Shown: positions 29,093-38,125, counted from the stretch's first letter. The stretch: 64,000 bases of DNA from JAJZQZ01 sp963790415 (GCA_963790415.1 CAWBOK010000001.1:958464-1022463); one strand, 5' to 3'. Made by a program: numbers and translations. The notes: generated by a model from the sequence alone, not told the origin.

Positions 29093-29749
29093 GTGGACAC
29101 GAGCCCCGCGGACGGTAGCCGCATGCACAGCCACCACGCCGACGCCAGGAGAGTATCCGACGTAGTCCTCGCCGGTCTGGGCCTGTTGGTACTCGCCCCC
29201 TTTCTGTGTGGCGTCGCGCTTCTCATCATGATCAGATCTGGGCGACCCGTCATGCATGTGGCGACGCGCATCGGGCTGGGCGGTCGGCCGTTCCCCCTCT
29301 ACAAGTTCAGGACGATGGTCGCGGGCGCGGCGGCGGCGGGACCCGCCGTCACCGTCAAGGGAGATCCGCGGGTGACTCCCCTCGGGCGGATACTGCGCCG
29401 CTACAAGCTCGACGAGCTTCCCCAGCTGGTCAACGTGGTGAAGGGAGACATGAGCCTTGTCGGCCCGCGACCCGAGGATCCCACGTACGTTCGGCTCTAC
29501 ACGCCCGCACAGCGCCAGATCCTCTCCATCAAACCCGGCATCACGAGCGTGGCTTCGCTGCGCTACCGAAGCGAAGAGGACCTGCTCGAAGGGCCCGAAT
29601 GGGAGGAACGGTACGTACACCAGATCATGCCCACGAAGGTGAGGATGGAGATAGACCATGCGTGCACACGAACCCTACACGGTGATCTCGCTCTTGTGCT
29701 GCGTACCGTGATGAGGCTGCTCCAAGACAGACGCACGTCCACAGCGTAG
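29093..29749 (+). CDS. Monotopic phosphoglycosyl transferase (PglC/WcaJ catalytic domain)
   Basis: 218 residues with one N-terminal re-entrant hydrophobic segment VVLAGLGLLVLAPFLCGVAL, then the core PLYKFRTMVAGAAAAGP, VTPLGRILRRYKLDELPQLV and NVVKGDMSLVGPRPEDPTYV. The Asp-Glu pair of LDELPQL region and PRP motif identify the polyprenyl phosphate sugar-1-phosphate transferase superfamily, which starts glycan assembly on undecaprenyl phosphate. Short form without the N-terminal four-helix domain, unlike the copy at 51.3 kb. Start GTG 29093, with ATG 29123 possible. Confidence 0.9.
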   Translation: MDTSPADGSRMHSHHADARRVSDVVLAGLGLLVLAPFLCGVALLIMIRSGRPVMHVATRIGLGGRPFPLYKFRTMVAGAAAAGPAVTVKGDPRVTPLGRILRRYKLDELPQLVNVVKGDMSLVGPRPEDPTYVRLYTPAQRQILSIKPGITSVASLRYRSEEDLLEGPEWEERYVHQIMPTKVRMEIDHACTRTLHGDLALVLRTVMRLLQDRRTSTA

Positions 29750-29779
29750 ACCGATAAAGCGTGCTACAAACACCGAAGC

Positions 29780-30997
29780 ATGACAGTCCGCAGATACACC
29801 TTCTATCTCCTCCTTGCGTTCGTCTTCAGCCTGCCGTGGCAGAACGCTTTCTCCATCGGCGGTAGCAGGACGCTCAGCAGTCTGATGGGAGTGGTCGTGG
29901 TGTGGCTGACCCTATCCGTGGTCCTCGCCGAGTGGCGACTAGCCAGGCCCACGGGGCTCTTGATCACGATGATCCTCTTCTGCGCGTGGCAGTTCAGCAC
30001 GATCCTCTGGAGCATCGACCCCGCACTGACTCAAGGCCGGGCGATCAGAGTGATCCAGCTCGTCGCAATGGTGTGGGTGATAGGAGAGCTGGCTGAGTCC
30101 GAGCAGCAACGGCGGTCTTTGATGCAGGCGTTCGTCGTCGGATGCTTCGTGGTCATTGCCGCGGTCGTGCAGTCCTATGGCTCCGGCGTGCCTATCGAAG
30201 GTTACCGATACTCACCCCTGCAGTTCAGCTTGAATGAGACGGCCGACACCCTCGCGTTGGGGATCGCCATGGCACTGATACTGCTCACACACAGCAAGAC
30301 CAGGGTCTTGTCCTGGGTGAACATGGCGTTCATCCCGCTGGCCGTCTTCGCCGTGATCCTTACCGCTTCGAGGAGTGGTTTCGTTGCTACGTGCCTCGCG
30401 CTGGTCGGAGTGCCTTTCGTACTCCGTGCGACGAAACCCGTCTACCGCGTCGTGTGGGTGGCCTTGATCCTTGGGGTGTTCGCCTTCTTGTTCTTCGGTA
30501 TGCCGAGCAACAGCAGCCTCCAAGAGAACCTGCGGCGGGTCACGTTCTCGCAGGAGACGGAGACCGTCCGGACGATGACCGGCCGAACTGACATCTGGGC
30601 CGCCGCGTTCAGCGTCCTGCGCGAGCACCCCGCGGTGGGGATCGGCGCGGGGACCTTCGCCACGGGGGTCGCTTCTCGGTTGGACAGGGCCCGCTCTCCC
30701 CACAATCTGTTCGTCTCGGTCGCCGTGGAGACCGGATTGGTCGGCCTGTTCTTCCTTTGTGCGGTGCTAGTCTCCTCACTTGTCCCCGCCATCCGCGGAC
30801 CGAGCGACACGAAGGCTCTGTATCTCGTGCTGTTCGCCGTCCTATTCGCGACGGCTCTGGTGGCCAACGTCGACACGAGCAAGGTGCTCTGGTTCGGTCT
30901 TGCCTTGTTGTCTTTGGCCGGCCGCGAACCGGTCCTCCAGCATTCCGAGACCGACGCGTACACGAGCGAGCCGCTCACCCCTCTCCCGCATGGATAG
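29780..30997 (+). CDS. O-antigen ligase/polymerase family membrane protein
   Basis: 405 residues with about eleven hydrophobic helices (TFYLLLAFVFSLPWQNAFSI, LSSLMGVVVVWLTLSVVLAE, LALGIAMALILLTHSKTRVL and others). The Wzy_C loop is TGRTDIWAAAFSVLREHPAV followed by GIGAGTFATG and ARSPHNLFVSVAVETGLVGL, the conserved HN. LTASRSGFVATCLAL carries the Arg-Ser-Gly motif. It probably polymerises the repeat unit flipped by the Wzx protein at 33.9 kb. TACAAA lies about ten bases before ATG 29780. It overlaps the next gene by 8 bases. Confidence 0.88.
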   Translation: MTVRRYTFYLLLAFVFSLPWQNAFSIGGSRTLSSLMGVVVVWLTLSVVLAEWRLARPTGLLITMILFCAWQFSTILWSIDPALTQGRAIRVIQLVAMVWVIGELAESEQQRRSLMQAFVVGCFVVIAAVVQSYGSGVPIEGYRYSPLQFSLNETADTLALGIAMALILLTHSKTRVLSWVNMAFIPLAVFAVILTASRSGFVATCLALVGVPFVLRATKPVYRVVWVALILGVFAFLFFGMPSNSSLQENLRRVTFSQETETVRTMTGRTDIWAAAFSVLREHPAVGIGAGTFATGVASRLDRARSPHNLFVSVAVETGLVGLFFLCAVLVSSLVPAIRGPSDTKALYLVLFAVLFATALVANVDTSKVLWFGLALLSLAGREPVLQHSETDAYTSEPLTPLPHG

Positions 30998-32129
30998 ATC
31001 GAACACGAGCATCTGCTTTCTGGCCGGCACGCTCGTCAACGACGGAGCCGAACGCCAACTCGTCTACATGCTCAAGGCGTTGCTGGATGCGCCGGTGCGA
31101 TGTCGGGTCATGTGTCTCACGGAGGGCGAGGCACTTGAGGAAGACGTGCGCGGACTGGGCGTACCGATCGAGTTCGTGGGAGCCAGGCCGTCCCGGCTGA
31201 CCCGGCTCGCCACCATCGTGAGCTCGCTGCGCCGAGACCCCGCCGACATCGTGCAGTCCTCCCACTTCTACACCAACCTCTACGCGACGCTGGCCGCGCG
31301 GGCGACCGGCGCCGCCGGCATCGGCGCCATCCGCAACGATCTCATCAGCGAGCTGGAGGCGAACGGCGCCTTCGGGTGGGGGCAGCTGATGCTGCCGCAG
31401 TTCCTCGTGGCGAACTCACGCATCGCCTGCGAGCGGGCCATACGTCGCGGTCGCTCGGCCTCTCGGGTGCATCTGGTGGAGAACGCGGTGGACATGGATC
31501 GGTTCACGACACGGTCGCGCGATGACGGGCTCCGGTATCCCCGGTCCATCCGCCTGCTCTCGGTGAACAGGCTGGTGCCCCAGAAGCGCGTCGACCGCTT
31601 TCTGCGGCTGGTCAAAGAAGTGACCGCCCGCCTGCCGGAATGGACTGTCGAAGCGCGCATCGCCGGTGACGGACCCCTCGCCGCCGACCTGGAACAGATG
31701 GCCAGGTCTCTGGGCCTTGCTGCCGAACGGGTCGTCTTCACGGGAAGGGTCGCCGACCCGGTGCCGCTCTACCAATGGGCCGACCTGCTCGTCCTCACGT
31801 CGGACAACGAAGGGACGCCCAACGTGGTCATCGAGGCCATGGCGACGGGGCTCCCGGTCGTCGCCACCGCGGTGGGCGGCACCCCGGCCCTCGTGACCCT
31901 AGGGGGCGGGCTCCTGGTCGAGCCGCACGACGAGGCCGCTCTAGTGCGGGCCGTGACCGGTCTGATCCTCGACCCGAGCGCCCGCAGCCGCATGGGACAG
32001 GCCGGTCATCGACAGGTGGCTGCCGGGCGATCCATCCCCGCCCTTCGGCGGCGCCTCCGTACCGTGCACCGTCAGACCTTGGGTGCTTCCCGGGCGGCAG
32101 CCTCTCGGAACCCACGGCGAATCGGATAG
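30990..32129 (+). CDS. GT4 glycosyltransferase
   Basis: 379 residues, ATG 30990 inside the end of the polymerase gene. GT-B motifs: SICFLAGTLVNDGAERQLVY (Gly-rich acceptor side with the GAERQ signature), VHLVENAVDMDRFTT, IRLLSVNRLVPQKRVDRFLR, RIAGDGPLAADLEQMARSLG, RVVFTGRVADPVPLYQWADL and DNEGTPNVVIEAMATGLPVV. The final 57 bases overlap the convergent deacetylase gene, so the last 20 residues (from about TLGASRAAASRNPRR) may be read-through of a shifted end. Confidence 0.9.
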   Translation: MDRSNTSICFLAGTLVNDGAERQLVYMLKALLDAPVRCRVMCLTEGEALEEDVRGLGVPIEFVGARPSRLTRLATIVSSLRRDPADIVQSSHFYTNLYATLAARATGAAGIGAIRNDLISELEANGAFGWGQLMLPQFLVANSRIACERAIRRGRSASRVHLVENAVDMDRFTTRSRDDGLRYPRSIRLLSVNRLVPQKRVDRFLRLVKEVTARLPEWTVEARIAGDGPLAADLEQMARSLGLAAERVVFTGRVADPVPLYQWADLLVLTSDNEGTPNVVIEAMATGLPVVATAVGGTPALVTLGGGLLVEPHDEAALVRAVTGLILDPSARSRMGQAGHRQVAAGRSIPALRRRLRTVHRQTLGASRAAASRNPRRIG

Positions 32130-33094
32130 TAGGCGCGGCCTGTGCCGTCCGGATTGACCAAGGAACCGGACACTGTCGCAAGTGCGACCTTCAGGAGGAT
32201 ATGCCTGCGATCGGACGATCCGTAGAGCTGTACGCGTGGCAGGCACCAGAGCGGAGTGTGACGGTCGACCCAGGTCGGGTCCGTGGTCATCACCGTCGTC
32301 GCCCCGCACGCGGCGGCGTGCCGGCAGAGTTGCGCGTCATGATTGCCGTTGGGGAAGGCGAAGCTGCGACAGGGCTCGCCCAACTCGCGGCCGACGCGGG
32401 CCAGGCTGTCTTCGATCTCGCGGAACGCGGTCTCCCTCGATTCACGGGTCAGGATGGCGTGACTGGCGCCGTGAGCACCGATTGCGAACCCCTGGTCCGC
32501 CAGCCGCCGGGCTTCATCCCAGGACATCGCCTGGACGGCTTCGGACATAGGCACCGACGCACCGCACTGCTCGATCTCGCGTCGCAGGCGGTCCATGCGG
32601 ACCCCGTGCGGAAGTCCTTTCAGCGTGTCGCGCTCGAGACCGGGGGGTACCGCATCGAGCCGCTCCATCAGGGCATCGTAGGTGTCGAACCACAAGGGCT
32701 CGTTCTGCGACAGGAAGTCGCTGACCACGTAGAAGACGGCAGGCACACCTAGTGCCCGCAACGTCGGCGCAGTGACGGTGGCATTGCTCTTCTTGCCATC
32801 GTCGAACGTCAGCAGACAGAAGGGGGTGCGCCGTGGGCTCTCGAGCCGAGCGGGAAGATCATCCAAGGCGATGAACTCGAACCAGCGGGACAGCGAGTCC
32901 ACGAGGAGGACGGTCTCGTCGCGCCCAAGGGTGTGCTCGTTGATGATGACGCCTGCCCGGCCGGCGGCTCGGGCAATGCCGGCCACTATGCGGAGGTCGA
33001 GTGCGGCCATGAGGTGAGACGCCTGCCTGTCTAGTCGCCGTGTCGCCCAGTCGAGTCGTGCGTGCCGCGACGGTGGCGGAACGTTTCGACTCAA
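32072..33094 (-). CDS. Polysaccharide deacetylase (CE4/NodB family)
   Basis: Hydrolyses N- or O-acetyl groups from a glycan. The metal-binding Asp pair is in FCLLTFDDGKKSNATVTAPT, followed by LGVPAVFYVVSDFLS, and the His motif in GFAIGAHGASHAILTRESRE. SFAFPNGNHDAQ is the later conserved stretch. As encoded it starts with TTG 33094 and has no ribosome-binding site; ATG 33010 (MAALDLRIVAGIARA) is a plausible alternative, leaving about 312 residues. No signal peptide is apparent, so a cytoplasmic lipid-linked substrate is likely. Convergent with the GT4 gene. Confidence 0.87.
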   Translation of the reverse strand: MSRNVPPPSRHARLDWATRRLDRQASHLMAALDLRIVAGIARAAGRAGVIINEHTLGRDETVLLVDSLSRWFEFIALDDLPARLESPRRTPFCLLTFDDGKKSNATVTAPTLRALGVPAVFYVVSDFLSQNEPLWFDTYDALMERLDAVPPGLERDTLKGLPHGVRMDRLRREIEQCGASVPMSEAVQAMSWDEARRLADQGFAIGAHGASHAILTRESRETAFREIEDSLARVGRELGEPCRSFAFPNGNHDAQLCRHAAACGATTVMTTDPTWVDRHTPLWCLPRVQLYGSSDRRHILLKVALATVSGSLVNPDGTGRAYYPIRRGFREAAAREAPKV

Positions 33095-33166
33095 TCAGCC
33101 GGGGCACCGAGCCGATAAGATACAACAGTAGGCGAAACGGAAGAAGAGAGTGATGGAGCGCAAGGC

Positions 33167-33856
33167 GTGAGCAACGAACCCGGAAGACCGCTGGTAATCG
33201 AGATCATCGGTCCGGCAGGCACGGGAAAATCCACCATCGCCGACGCACTCGCCGAGCGAAGACATGACGTGCTGGTGGCCCTTCCGCCCGACCCCCGTTC
33301 AGTGCGGAGTCTGCCATTCTACGCCCGGCATCTGGTGGCGTCGCTCCCTATTCTCACTCGCATGGGGCGCCCTACTGTCCGCGAGGGCTACAGTTTCCGT
33401 GAGCCGATCGCGTCGGTCGTCGTTCTCAACAGTTGGTATACCAAGCTGGCCCAGCAGACTCCCCACCGGTGCGGTCTGATCGTACTTGACCAAGGCCCGC
33501 TGTATCTTCTCGCTGAGTTGTATGGGCGAGGTCCGATCGGCCTCCTTCGTCAAACCCAGTGGTGGGACCAGATGTATCGCCGGTATGCTGAGGTGTTGGA
33601 CTGTGTCGTCCAACTGGACGCGGACGACGCCCTTCTGATCCCGCGGATACGCGAGCGAGACATGCACCATCGAGTCAAACGGATGGCCGATACCGACGGA
33701 AGGCGTTTCCTCGCGCGGTGGCGAGGGTCGCTGAGCTACACTCTGGCGAGGCTCGTCGACCACCCCCGGGGCCCAAGGGTCCTGCACCACGACACTTCCA
33801 GTTGCTCCCCTGAAGCTCTCGTGGACCTTCTCCTCCAGGAACTCTACGCTCCGTGA
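33167..33856 (+). CDS. P-loop kinase of deoxynucleoside/thymidylate-kinase-like fold
   Basis: 229 residues from GTG 33167. Walker A is IEIIGPAGTGKSTIADALAE. GLIVLDQGPLYLLAELYGRG looks like the DRx/DQG acceptor-loop region of deoxynucleoside kinases, and CVVQLDADDALLIPRIRERD with HHRVKRMADTDGRR forms a lid-like Arg-rich stretch. Such kinases occur in polysaccharide clusters but their substrates are not established; a sugar or lipid phosphorylation is only a guess. It is followed by the flippase gene after 7 bases. Confidence 0.72.
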   Translation: MSNEPGRPLVIEIIGPAGTGKSTIADALAERRHDVLVALPPDPRSVRSLPFYARHLVASLPILTRMGRPTVREGYSFREPIASVVVLNSWYTKLAQQTPHRCGLIVLDQGPLYLLAELYGRGPIGLLRQTQWWDQMYRRYAEVLDCVVQLDADDALLIPRIRERDMHHRVKRMADTDGRRFLARWRGSLSYTLARLVDHPRGPRVLHHDTSSCSPEALVDLLLQELYAP

Positions 33857-33863
33857 TCCTGCA

Positions 33864-35477
33864 ATGCGGTGGATCGTGACGCTCGTTCGGTTCGTGCAAA
33901 CGCGGCTGCCTCGCTCGCTGAGATCGCTGTTCGCGGACACGAGCCTCACGAAGAAGGCCTCTCTGAACGCCGCCTCCTCGCTGCTCGACTATGGTGCGCG
34001 CCTCATCGTCGGATTCCTGCTGACCCCCGTGATGGTCTCGGGGCTGGGGAGTTACGCCTTCGGTATGTGGCAGATCGCCATGCGGAGCGTGGGCTACCTG
34101 TCACCCGCGGGCGGACGTCCAACCGAGGCGCTCAAGTGGTCGCTGGCCCACGGTCAATCGACGGTAGACGACGAACAAAGACGCACCTACGTGGGGAGTG
34201 CACTAGTCGTCTCGGTTCTCTTTCTCCCGCTCGTGCTGTGCTTGGGAGCTATCCTCGTATGGTTCATCCCGATCTGGTTCAAGGCGCCGCCCGCATATGT
34301 GTGGCCGATCCGGCTGGCGGTCGGGTTCCTCGTGCTGAACATGGCCATCACCAGCTTCGCCAGCATCCCTCAGTCGGTTCTACAGGGAGAGAATCTCGCC
34401 TACAAACGCATAGGGGTCTCCGTTCTCTTGGTGTTCGGCAGTGGCGGGCTGACTTTGCTCGCCCTCTACCTCGGCACGGGCATCGCGGGGGTCGCCGCGG
34501 TCGCGTTCGCCTACACGGTGCTCTCGGGCACCTTCTACTTCGTTGTTGCCCGTCGGTATGCGCCCTGGTTCGGAGTCCGTTTTCCGCCGTTCCGCGAGAC
34601 GCGTGCCTTCCTCGGCCTGAGCTTCTGGTTCATGATCTGGAACCTGGTGATGACCCTGATGGTGTCGAGTGATGTCATCATCCTCGGACTATTCGATTCC
34701 GTTCAACAGGCGGGCAACTACACCCTTACCAAGTACGCCCCGGAGACAGTCATCACGATCGTCGCGATGATCGTGTTCGGCGTCACCCCCGGATTAGGCG
34801 GCATCATCGGGTCAGGTGACAAGAGAAGAGCGGCCCGGATACGGGGAGAGATCATGAGCATGACTTGGCTGCTCGTCACCGCCCTGTGCACAACCGTCCT
34901 GCTGTGGAATCGGACTTTCATAGGACTCTGGGTCGGTGACCAGCACTACTTGGGAACTCTGGCCACCTTGCTTATCGTGCTGGTCGTGACCCAGTTCGTC
35001 CTGATCCGCAACGACGCCAACATAATCGACCTGACGTTGGATCTTCCTATCAAAGTCAGCCTCGGCCTTGGCTCGGCGACGTTGGGGATCGTGCTGGCAG
35101 CCATCCTGGTCGGTCGCTACGACCAAGGTGTCATCGGCCTGTCGGTAGGACTGCTGCTCGGTCGCTCCGTGTTGAGCGTCGCGTACCCGGCCATGATCGG
35201 ACGGTTCCTCGGAGTCCCTCTCCGGTCACAGATCTTGGGCTCCGCGCGACCGGCGACGGTCACCGCAACTCTCTTCGCGCTTGCTGTCGCCGCAGACAGT
35301 GCCCGGGTGACCCACGCTCTGCCCTTCTCGCAGACGTGGGTGGGGTTCTTCGTCCTCGCCGGCCTCAGCTTCGGCGCTACGACGCTGATCGGGTACGGGG
35401 TCGGCTACACCCGACGGCAGCGGCAGGCGACGACACATCGCGTACGCGTCCTCTTGGGGAGATCTCAGACTCCCTGA
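33864..35477 (+). CDS. Wzx-type lipid-linked oligosaccharide flippase (MOP superfamily)
   Basis: 537 residues with about fourteen hydrophobic helices, e.g. ASSLLDYGARLIVGFLLTPV, ALVVSVLFLPLVLCLGAILV, LNMAITSFASIPQSVLQGEN and AIILVGRYDQGVIGLSVG-like C-terminal helices. The N-terminal KASLNAASSLL amphipathic start and the loop YAFGMWQIAMRSVGYLS are usual for Wzx. It moves undecaprenyl-diphospho-oligosaccharide outward, feeding the polymerase at 29.8 kb. Last gene of the plus-strand block, 78 bases from the convergent surface-protein gene. Confidence 0.9.
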   Translation: MRWIVTLVRFVQTRLPRSLRSLFADTSLTKKASLNAASSLLDYGARLIVGFLLTPVMVSGLGSYAFGMWQIAMRSVGYLSPAGGRPTEALKWSLAHGQSTVDDEQRRTYVGSALVVSVLFLPLVLCLGAILVWFIPIWFKAPPAYVWPIRLAVGFLVLNMAITSFASIPQSVLQGENLAYKRIGVSVLLVFGSGGLTLLALYLGTGIAGVAAVAFAYTVLSGTFYFVVARRYAPWFGVRFPPFRETRAFLGLSFWFMIWNLVMTLMVSSDVIILGLFDSVQQAGNYTLTKYAPETVITIVAMIVFGVTPGLGGIIGSGDKRRAARIRGEIMSMTWLLVTALCTTVLLWNRTFIGLWVGDQHYLGTLATLLIVLVVTQFVLIRNDANIIDLTLDLPIKVSLGLGSATLGIVLAAILVGRYDQGVIGLSVGLLLGRSVLSVAYPAMIGRFLGVPLRSQILGSARPATVTATLFALAVAADSARVTHALPFSQTWVGFFVLAGLSFGATTLIGYGVGYTRRQRQATTHRVRVLLGRSQTP

Positions 35478-35554
35478 TCCAGTGAGGCGCGGGCCCTCGC
35501 GACAAAGAGGGACTCCGCGACCTCACGTGTGCGTGCCTACGGCGCGATGCGTGC

Positions 35555-37819
35555 CTACGGCGACGTCAGTGAGAAGTCGTCAACATAGATCGTTCCGGCC
35601 AGGCTGAGCGCATCGATCTGCACGTAGGCCTGAGCCGCCCCAGCCGGGGCGGTCGCTACGGCGACCGGATTGTCCCAGCCCGCGGTCGCCGCCGTGTACT
35701 TCTTGATCGGCGTCACCAAGATCACCGCACCCGACGCGTTGCGGAACTTGACCTGCAGATTGAACGTGAAGACGTCCGCGGTGGCCGGGATGTTCACCCA
35801 ACCCGAGAAGGAATACACGGTCCCCGGGGTCACGTTGACGTACTGCTTGATGTTGGCTTCCCCGTTGTCTGTGGCGTAGAACCTGCCGACGTAGCTGCCG
35901 CCATGGACAAGCGCAGTGCTCCGTGTAAGCCTGCTGCTCGACGTCCAGGAGTCGGGCCGGCCGTCACCGTTGGTGTCGGTCTCGAAGCCTCCGTTGACCA
36001 GTTGCTCCACGCCCTGAGGTGGCGCAGTGGTCGTGGTGGTGGTCGGCGGCACGGTCGTGGTCGTGGTGGTCGGCGGCGCCGTGGTGGTGGTCGTGGTGGG
36101 CGGCGGCAGCGTCGTGGTCGTGGTGGGCGGCGCCGTCGTGGTTGTTGTGGTCGACGGCACCGTGGTTGTTGTGGTCGGCGCCGTCGTGGTTGTTGTGGTC
36201 GACGGCGGCAGCGTCGTAGTCGTGGTGGTCGGCGGCACGGTGGTGGTCGTGGTCGTCGGCGGCACCGTGGTGGTCGTGGTGGTGGTTGGGGGCACCGTGG
36301 TGGTCGTGGTGGTGGTTGGCGGGGGCACCGTGCCCGTTCCGACGGAGAAGTCGTCGACATAGATCGTTCCGCCCAGGCTGAGCGCGTCGATCTGCACGTA
36401 GGCCTGAGCCGCTCCGGCCGGCGCGGTCGCTACGGCGACCGGATTGTCCCAGCCCGCGGTCGCCGCCGTGTACTTCTTGATCGGCGTCACCAAGATCACC
36501 GCACCCGACGCGTTGCGGAACTTGACCTGCAGATTGAACGTAAAGACGTCCGCGGTGGCCGGGATGTTCACCCAACCCGAGAAGGAATACACGGTCCCCG
36601 GGGTCACATTGACGTACTGCTTGATGTTGGCGTCCCCGTTGTCGGTGGCGTAGAACCTGCCGACGTAGCTGCCGCCATGGACAAGCGCCGTGCTCCGCGT
36701 GAGCCTACTGCTCGACGTCCAGGAGTCGGGCCGGCCGTCACCGTTGGCGTCGATCTCGAAGCCTCCGTTGACCAGTTGCTCCACACCCTGGGGTGGCACA
36801 GTGGTCGTGGTGGTGGTGGGCGGCAGCGTCGTAGTCGTGGTGGTCGGCGGCGCCGTGGTGGTGGTGGTCGTCGGGGGCAGCGTGGTGGTCGTGGGCGGCG
36901 GCGGTTCGGACGGATCCAGCGTGATTTCGAAGATCATCCCATCGTTCTCGTTCGGGTCTGCTCCATTGTCGATTCCGCGGTCGCAGATGTAGATATGGGT
37001 AGCGCTCGGGAGCAAGCTACCGGGTGCCAGCGTGATGTCCGCGGCCGCCACCAGGGGGATGGAGGCGAGACTGATGGACCGCACCAGCCCCCCGGCGCGA
37101 GTAGCCTCGATCAAAGAACCGTTGGTCCCGACGATGAAGAGCGTGCCGGAACTGGAGGAGTAGGCCACCCCCTCCGGGTCCTGCACTCCGATGGTCAGGG
37201 TGTCGAAGCGTGTCACCTGATCGTCACCGCCCGGCGCAACCCCGTCGAATAGAGCGTTTGCGCCCGGAGAAACAACATAGATATCCGAACCAACGCCGTC
37301 CGTCACATAGAGGCTGCCGCCGGCATAGGTAACGCCTTCTGGATCGTAGGAGCCAAAATCGGCCGTGCTGAACCATCCCACGATGTCATCCGGCGTGCCG
37401 AAGGCGTGATCTACACCGGCGTCGACCCGGAACACCCGCGCCTGGTCGTCGTCTGTGAAGAAGTAGTCATTCCTATCCGCATCAAATGTGATGCCTGTTG
37501 GTTCCGAGGAATTCGTCCTCGTGCTGAAGCTCCCCGTCAACTGGCCGCTGAGCGTGCTCTCGAATACGTTGACTCCCTGCCACAGGTTGGGCATCTCCTC
37601 AACCTCGCTGTCAACCACCAAGAGCTTCCCCGTAGCCGCCACGTACATCAGGCCGGCCGGATCGGGGCTGGGTGGCGACCACAGCGAGGTGCGTATCGTG
37701 TTCACGAGATACGCCGGGTCGCTGGCCAGAGCTGCAGCGGGAGAGATCGACACAAGGGCGAGCACAAAGAGAGCAACGGCCACACCGACCAAGCCGACCC
37801 TTGTCAAGCCTCCCATCAC
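35555..37819 (-). CDS. Secreted surface protein: NHL-like propeller, Thr-Pro linkers and two carbohydrate-binding domains
   Basis: 754 residues, intact. Signal peptide VGVAVALFVLALVSISPAAA (cleavage near LAS). Residues about 33-300 contain repeats such as DPEGVTYAGGSLYVTDGVGS and DPEGVAYSSSSGTLFIVGTN, fitting a beta-propeller. Then Thr-Pro linkers (about 304-343 and 494-605) separate two nearly identical domains of about 147 residues, each running from GVEQLVNGGFE through WTSSSRLTRS, YSFSGWVNIPATADVFTF and ATAPAGAAQAYVQIDALSL to YVDDFS. These resemble CBM4/9-like jelly-roll domains. No SLH or sorting signal, so it may bind glycan rather than be anchored. A TAGAAT box lies upstream at 37937. 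Confidence 0.82.
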   Translation of the reverse strand: MMGGLTRVGLVGVAVALFVLALVSISPAAALASDPAYLVNTIRTSLWSPPSPDPAGLMYVAATGKLLVVDSEVEEMPNLWQGVNVFESTLSGQLTGSFSTRTNSSEPTGITFDADRNDYFFTDDDQARVFRVDAGVDHAFGTPDDIVGWFSTADFGSYDPEGVTYAGGSLYVTDGVGSDIYVVSPGANALFDGVAPGGDDQVTRFDTLTIGVQDPEGVAYSSSSGTLFIVGTNGSLIEATRAGGLVRSISLASIPLVAAADITLAPGSLLPSATHIYICDRGIDNGADPNENDGMIFEITLDPSEPPPPTTTTLPPTTTTTTAPPTTTTTTLPPTTTTTTVPPQGVEQLVNGGFEIDANGDGRPDSWTSSSRLTRSTALVHGGSYVGRFYATDNGDANIKQYVNVTPGTVYSFSGWVNIPATADVFTFNLQVKFRNASGAVILVTPIKKYTAATAGWDNPVAVATAPAGAAQAYVQIDALSLGGTIYVDDFSVGTGTVPPPTTTTTTTVPPTTTTTTTVPPTTTTTTVPPTTTTTTLPPSTTTTTTAPTTTTTVPSTTTTTTAPPTTTTTLPPPTTTTTTAPPTTTTTTVPPTTTTTTAPPQGVEQLVNGGFETDTNGDGRPDSWTSSSRLTRSTALVHGGSYVGRFYATDNGEANIKQYVNVTPGTVYSFSGWVNIPATADVFTFNLQVKFRNASGAVILVTPIKKYTAATAGWDNPVAVATAPAGAAQAYVQIDALSLAGTIYVDDFSLTSP
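35571..36010 (-). repeat. Carbohydrate-binding domain repeat, copy A
   Basis: 440-base direct repeat of 36345-36784 (offset 774 bases), differing at a small number of scattered positions. It encodes the C-terminal domain of the propeller protein. A diverged third copy is in the gene at 38357. Confidence 0.9.
36023..36330 (-). repeat. Low-complexity DNA encoding the long Thr-Pro linker
   Basis: Repeated GGTGGTCGTGGTGGT-type units coding for runs of TTTTTTVPP, TTTTTTLPP and TTTTTTAPP. Length is likely to vary by slippage. A shorter version lies at 36799-36905 and a related one in the next gene at 39452-39612. Confidence 0.85.
36345..36784 (-). repeat. Carbohydrate-binding domain repeat, copy B
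   Basis: Partner of 35571-36010 with near-identical DNA. The high identity including third codon positions points to recent duplication or gene conversion. Confidence 0.9.
36799..36905 (-). repeat. Low-complexity DNA encoding the first Thr-Pro linker
   Basis: Same repeat type as 36023-36330, between the propeller and the first carbohydrate-binding domain. Confidence 0.8.
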
Positions 37820-37936
37820 TCCACCGTCCCTCCGGCGGTATTCGGTCGCGGCCTCGCGGTCGTCATCGTACGGCCGCTCAAACGCTCATCTCATGAACAC
37901 CATAGTACGACTCCTCGAAACACGCTAGCCGCCCGC

Positions 37937-37942
37937 ATTCTA
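37937..37942 (-). promoter_or_regulatory. -10 box TAGAAT for the propeller protein
   Basis: Minus-strand AGTAGAATGCGGGC, same core as other promoters here, 118 bases before ATG 37819, so this transcript has a leader. Confidence 0.4.
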
Positions 37943-38088
37943 CTTGGAGGCAAATCCCCAGGCACACAAGCCGAAGAAACCTCGGTTTCGTACCCATTTT
38001 CCTGAGAGATCGCTCGACGCCGGCGCCCGCTCCACTTGCACGTTCAGTGAAGCGTCGTGCTGCTCTTCACGGAAGCCGCATTGTTAGC

Positions 38089-38125
38089 GTGAGAATACTC
38101 TCACAGGTTGATGAGAGTCCTCTCA
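38089..38125. promoter_or_regulatory. Two tandem operator-like palindromes
   Basis: GTGAGAATACTCTCAC (38089-38104) and TGAGAGTCCTCTCA (38112-38125). Both have a TGAGA half and its complement; their centres are 22 bases apart, about two helical turns, so a regulator could bind both on one face of the DNA. They lie between two divergently transcribed surface-protein genes. Confidence 0.55.

Noticed and set aside
28583..29659. 358-codon minus-strand frame opposite the aminotransferase and phosphoglycosyl transferase
   Set aside because: Shadow of high-GC coding; the plus strand carries clear motifs of two known families.
36023..36330. Short tandem repeats that might be read as a CRISPR array
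   Set aside because: No unique spacers; the units code in frame for TTTTTT(V/L/A)PP linkers of a secreted protein.
35903..37252. Long plus-strand open frame rich in Gly and Arg opposite the propeller protein
   Set aside because: It is the complement of Thr-Pro linker and repeat coding DNA; no start signal or family motif.
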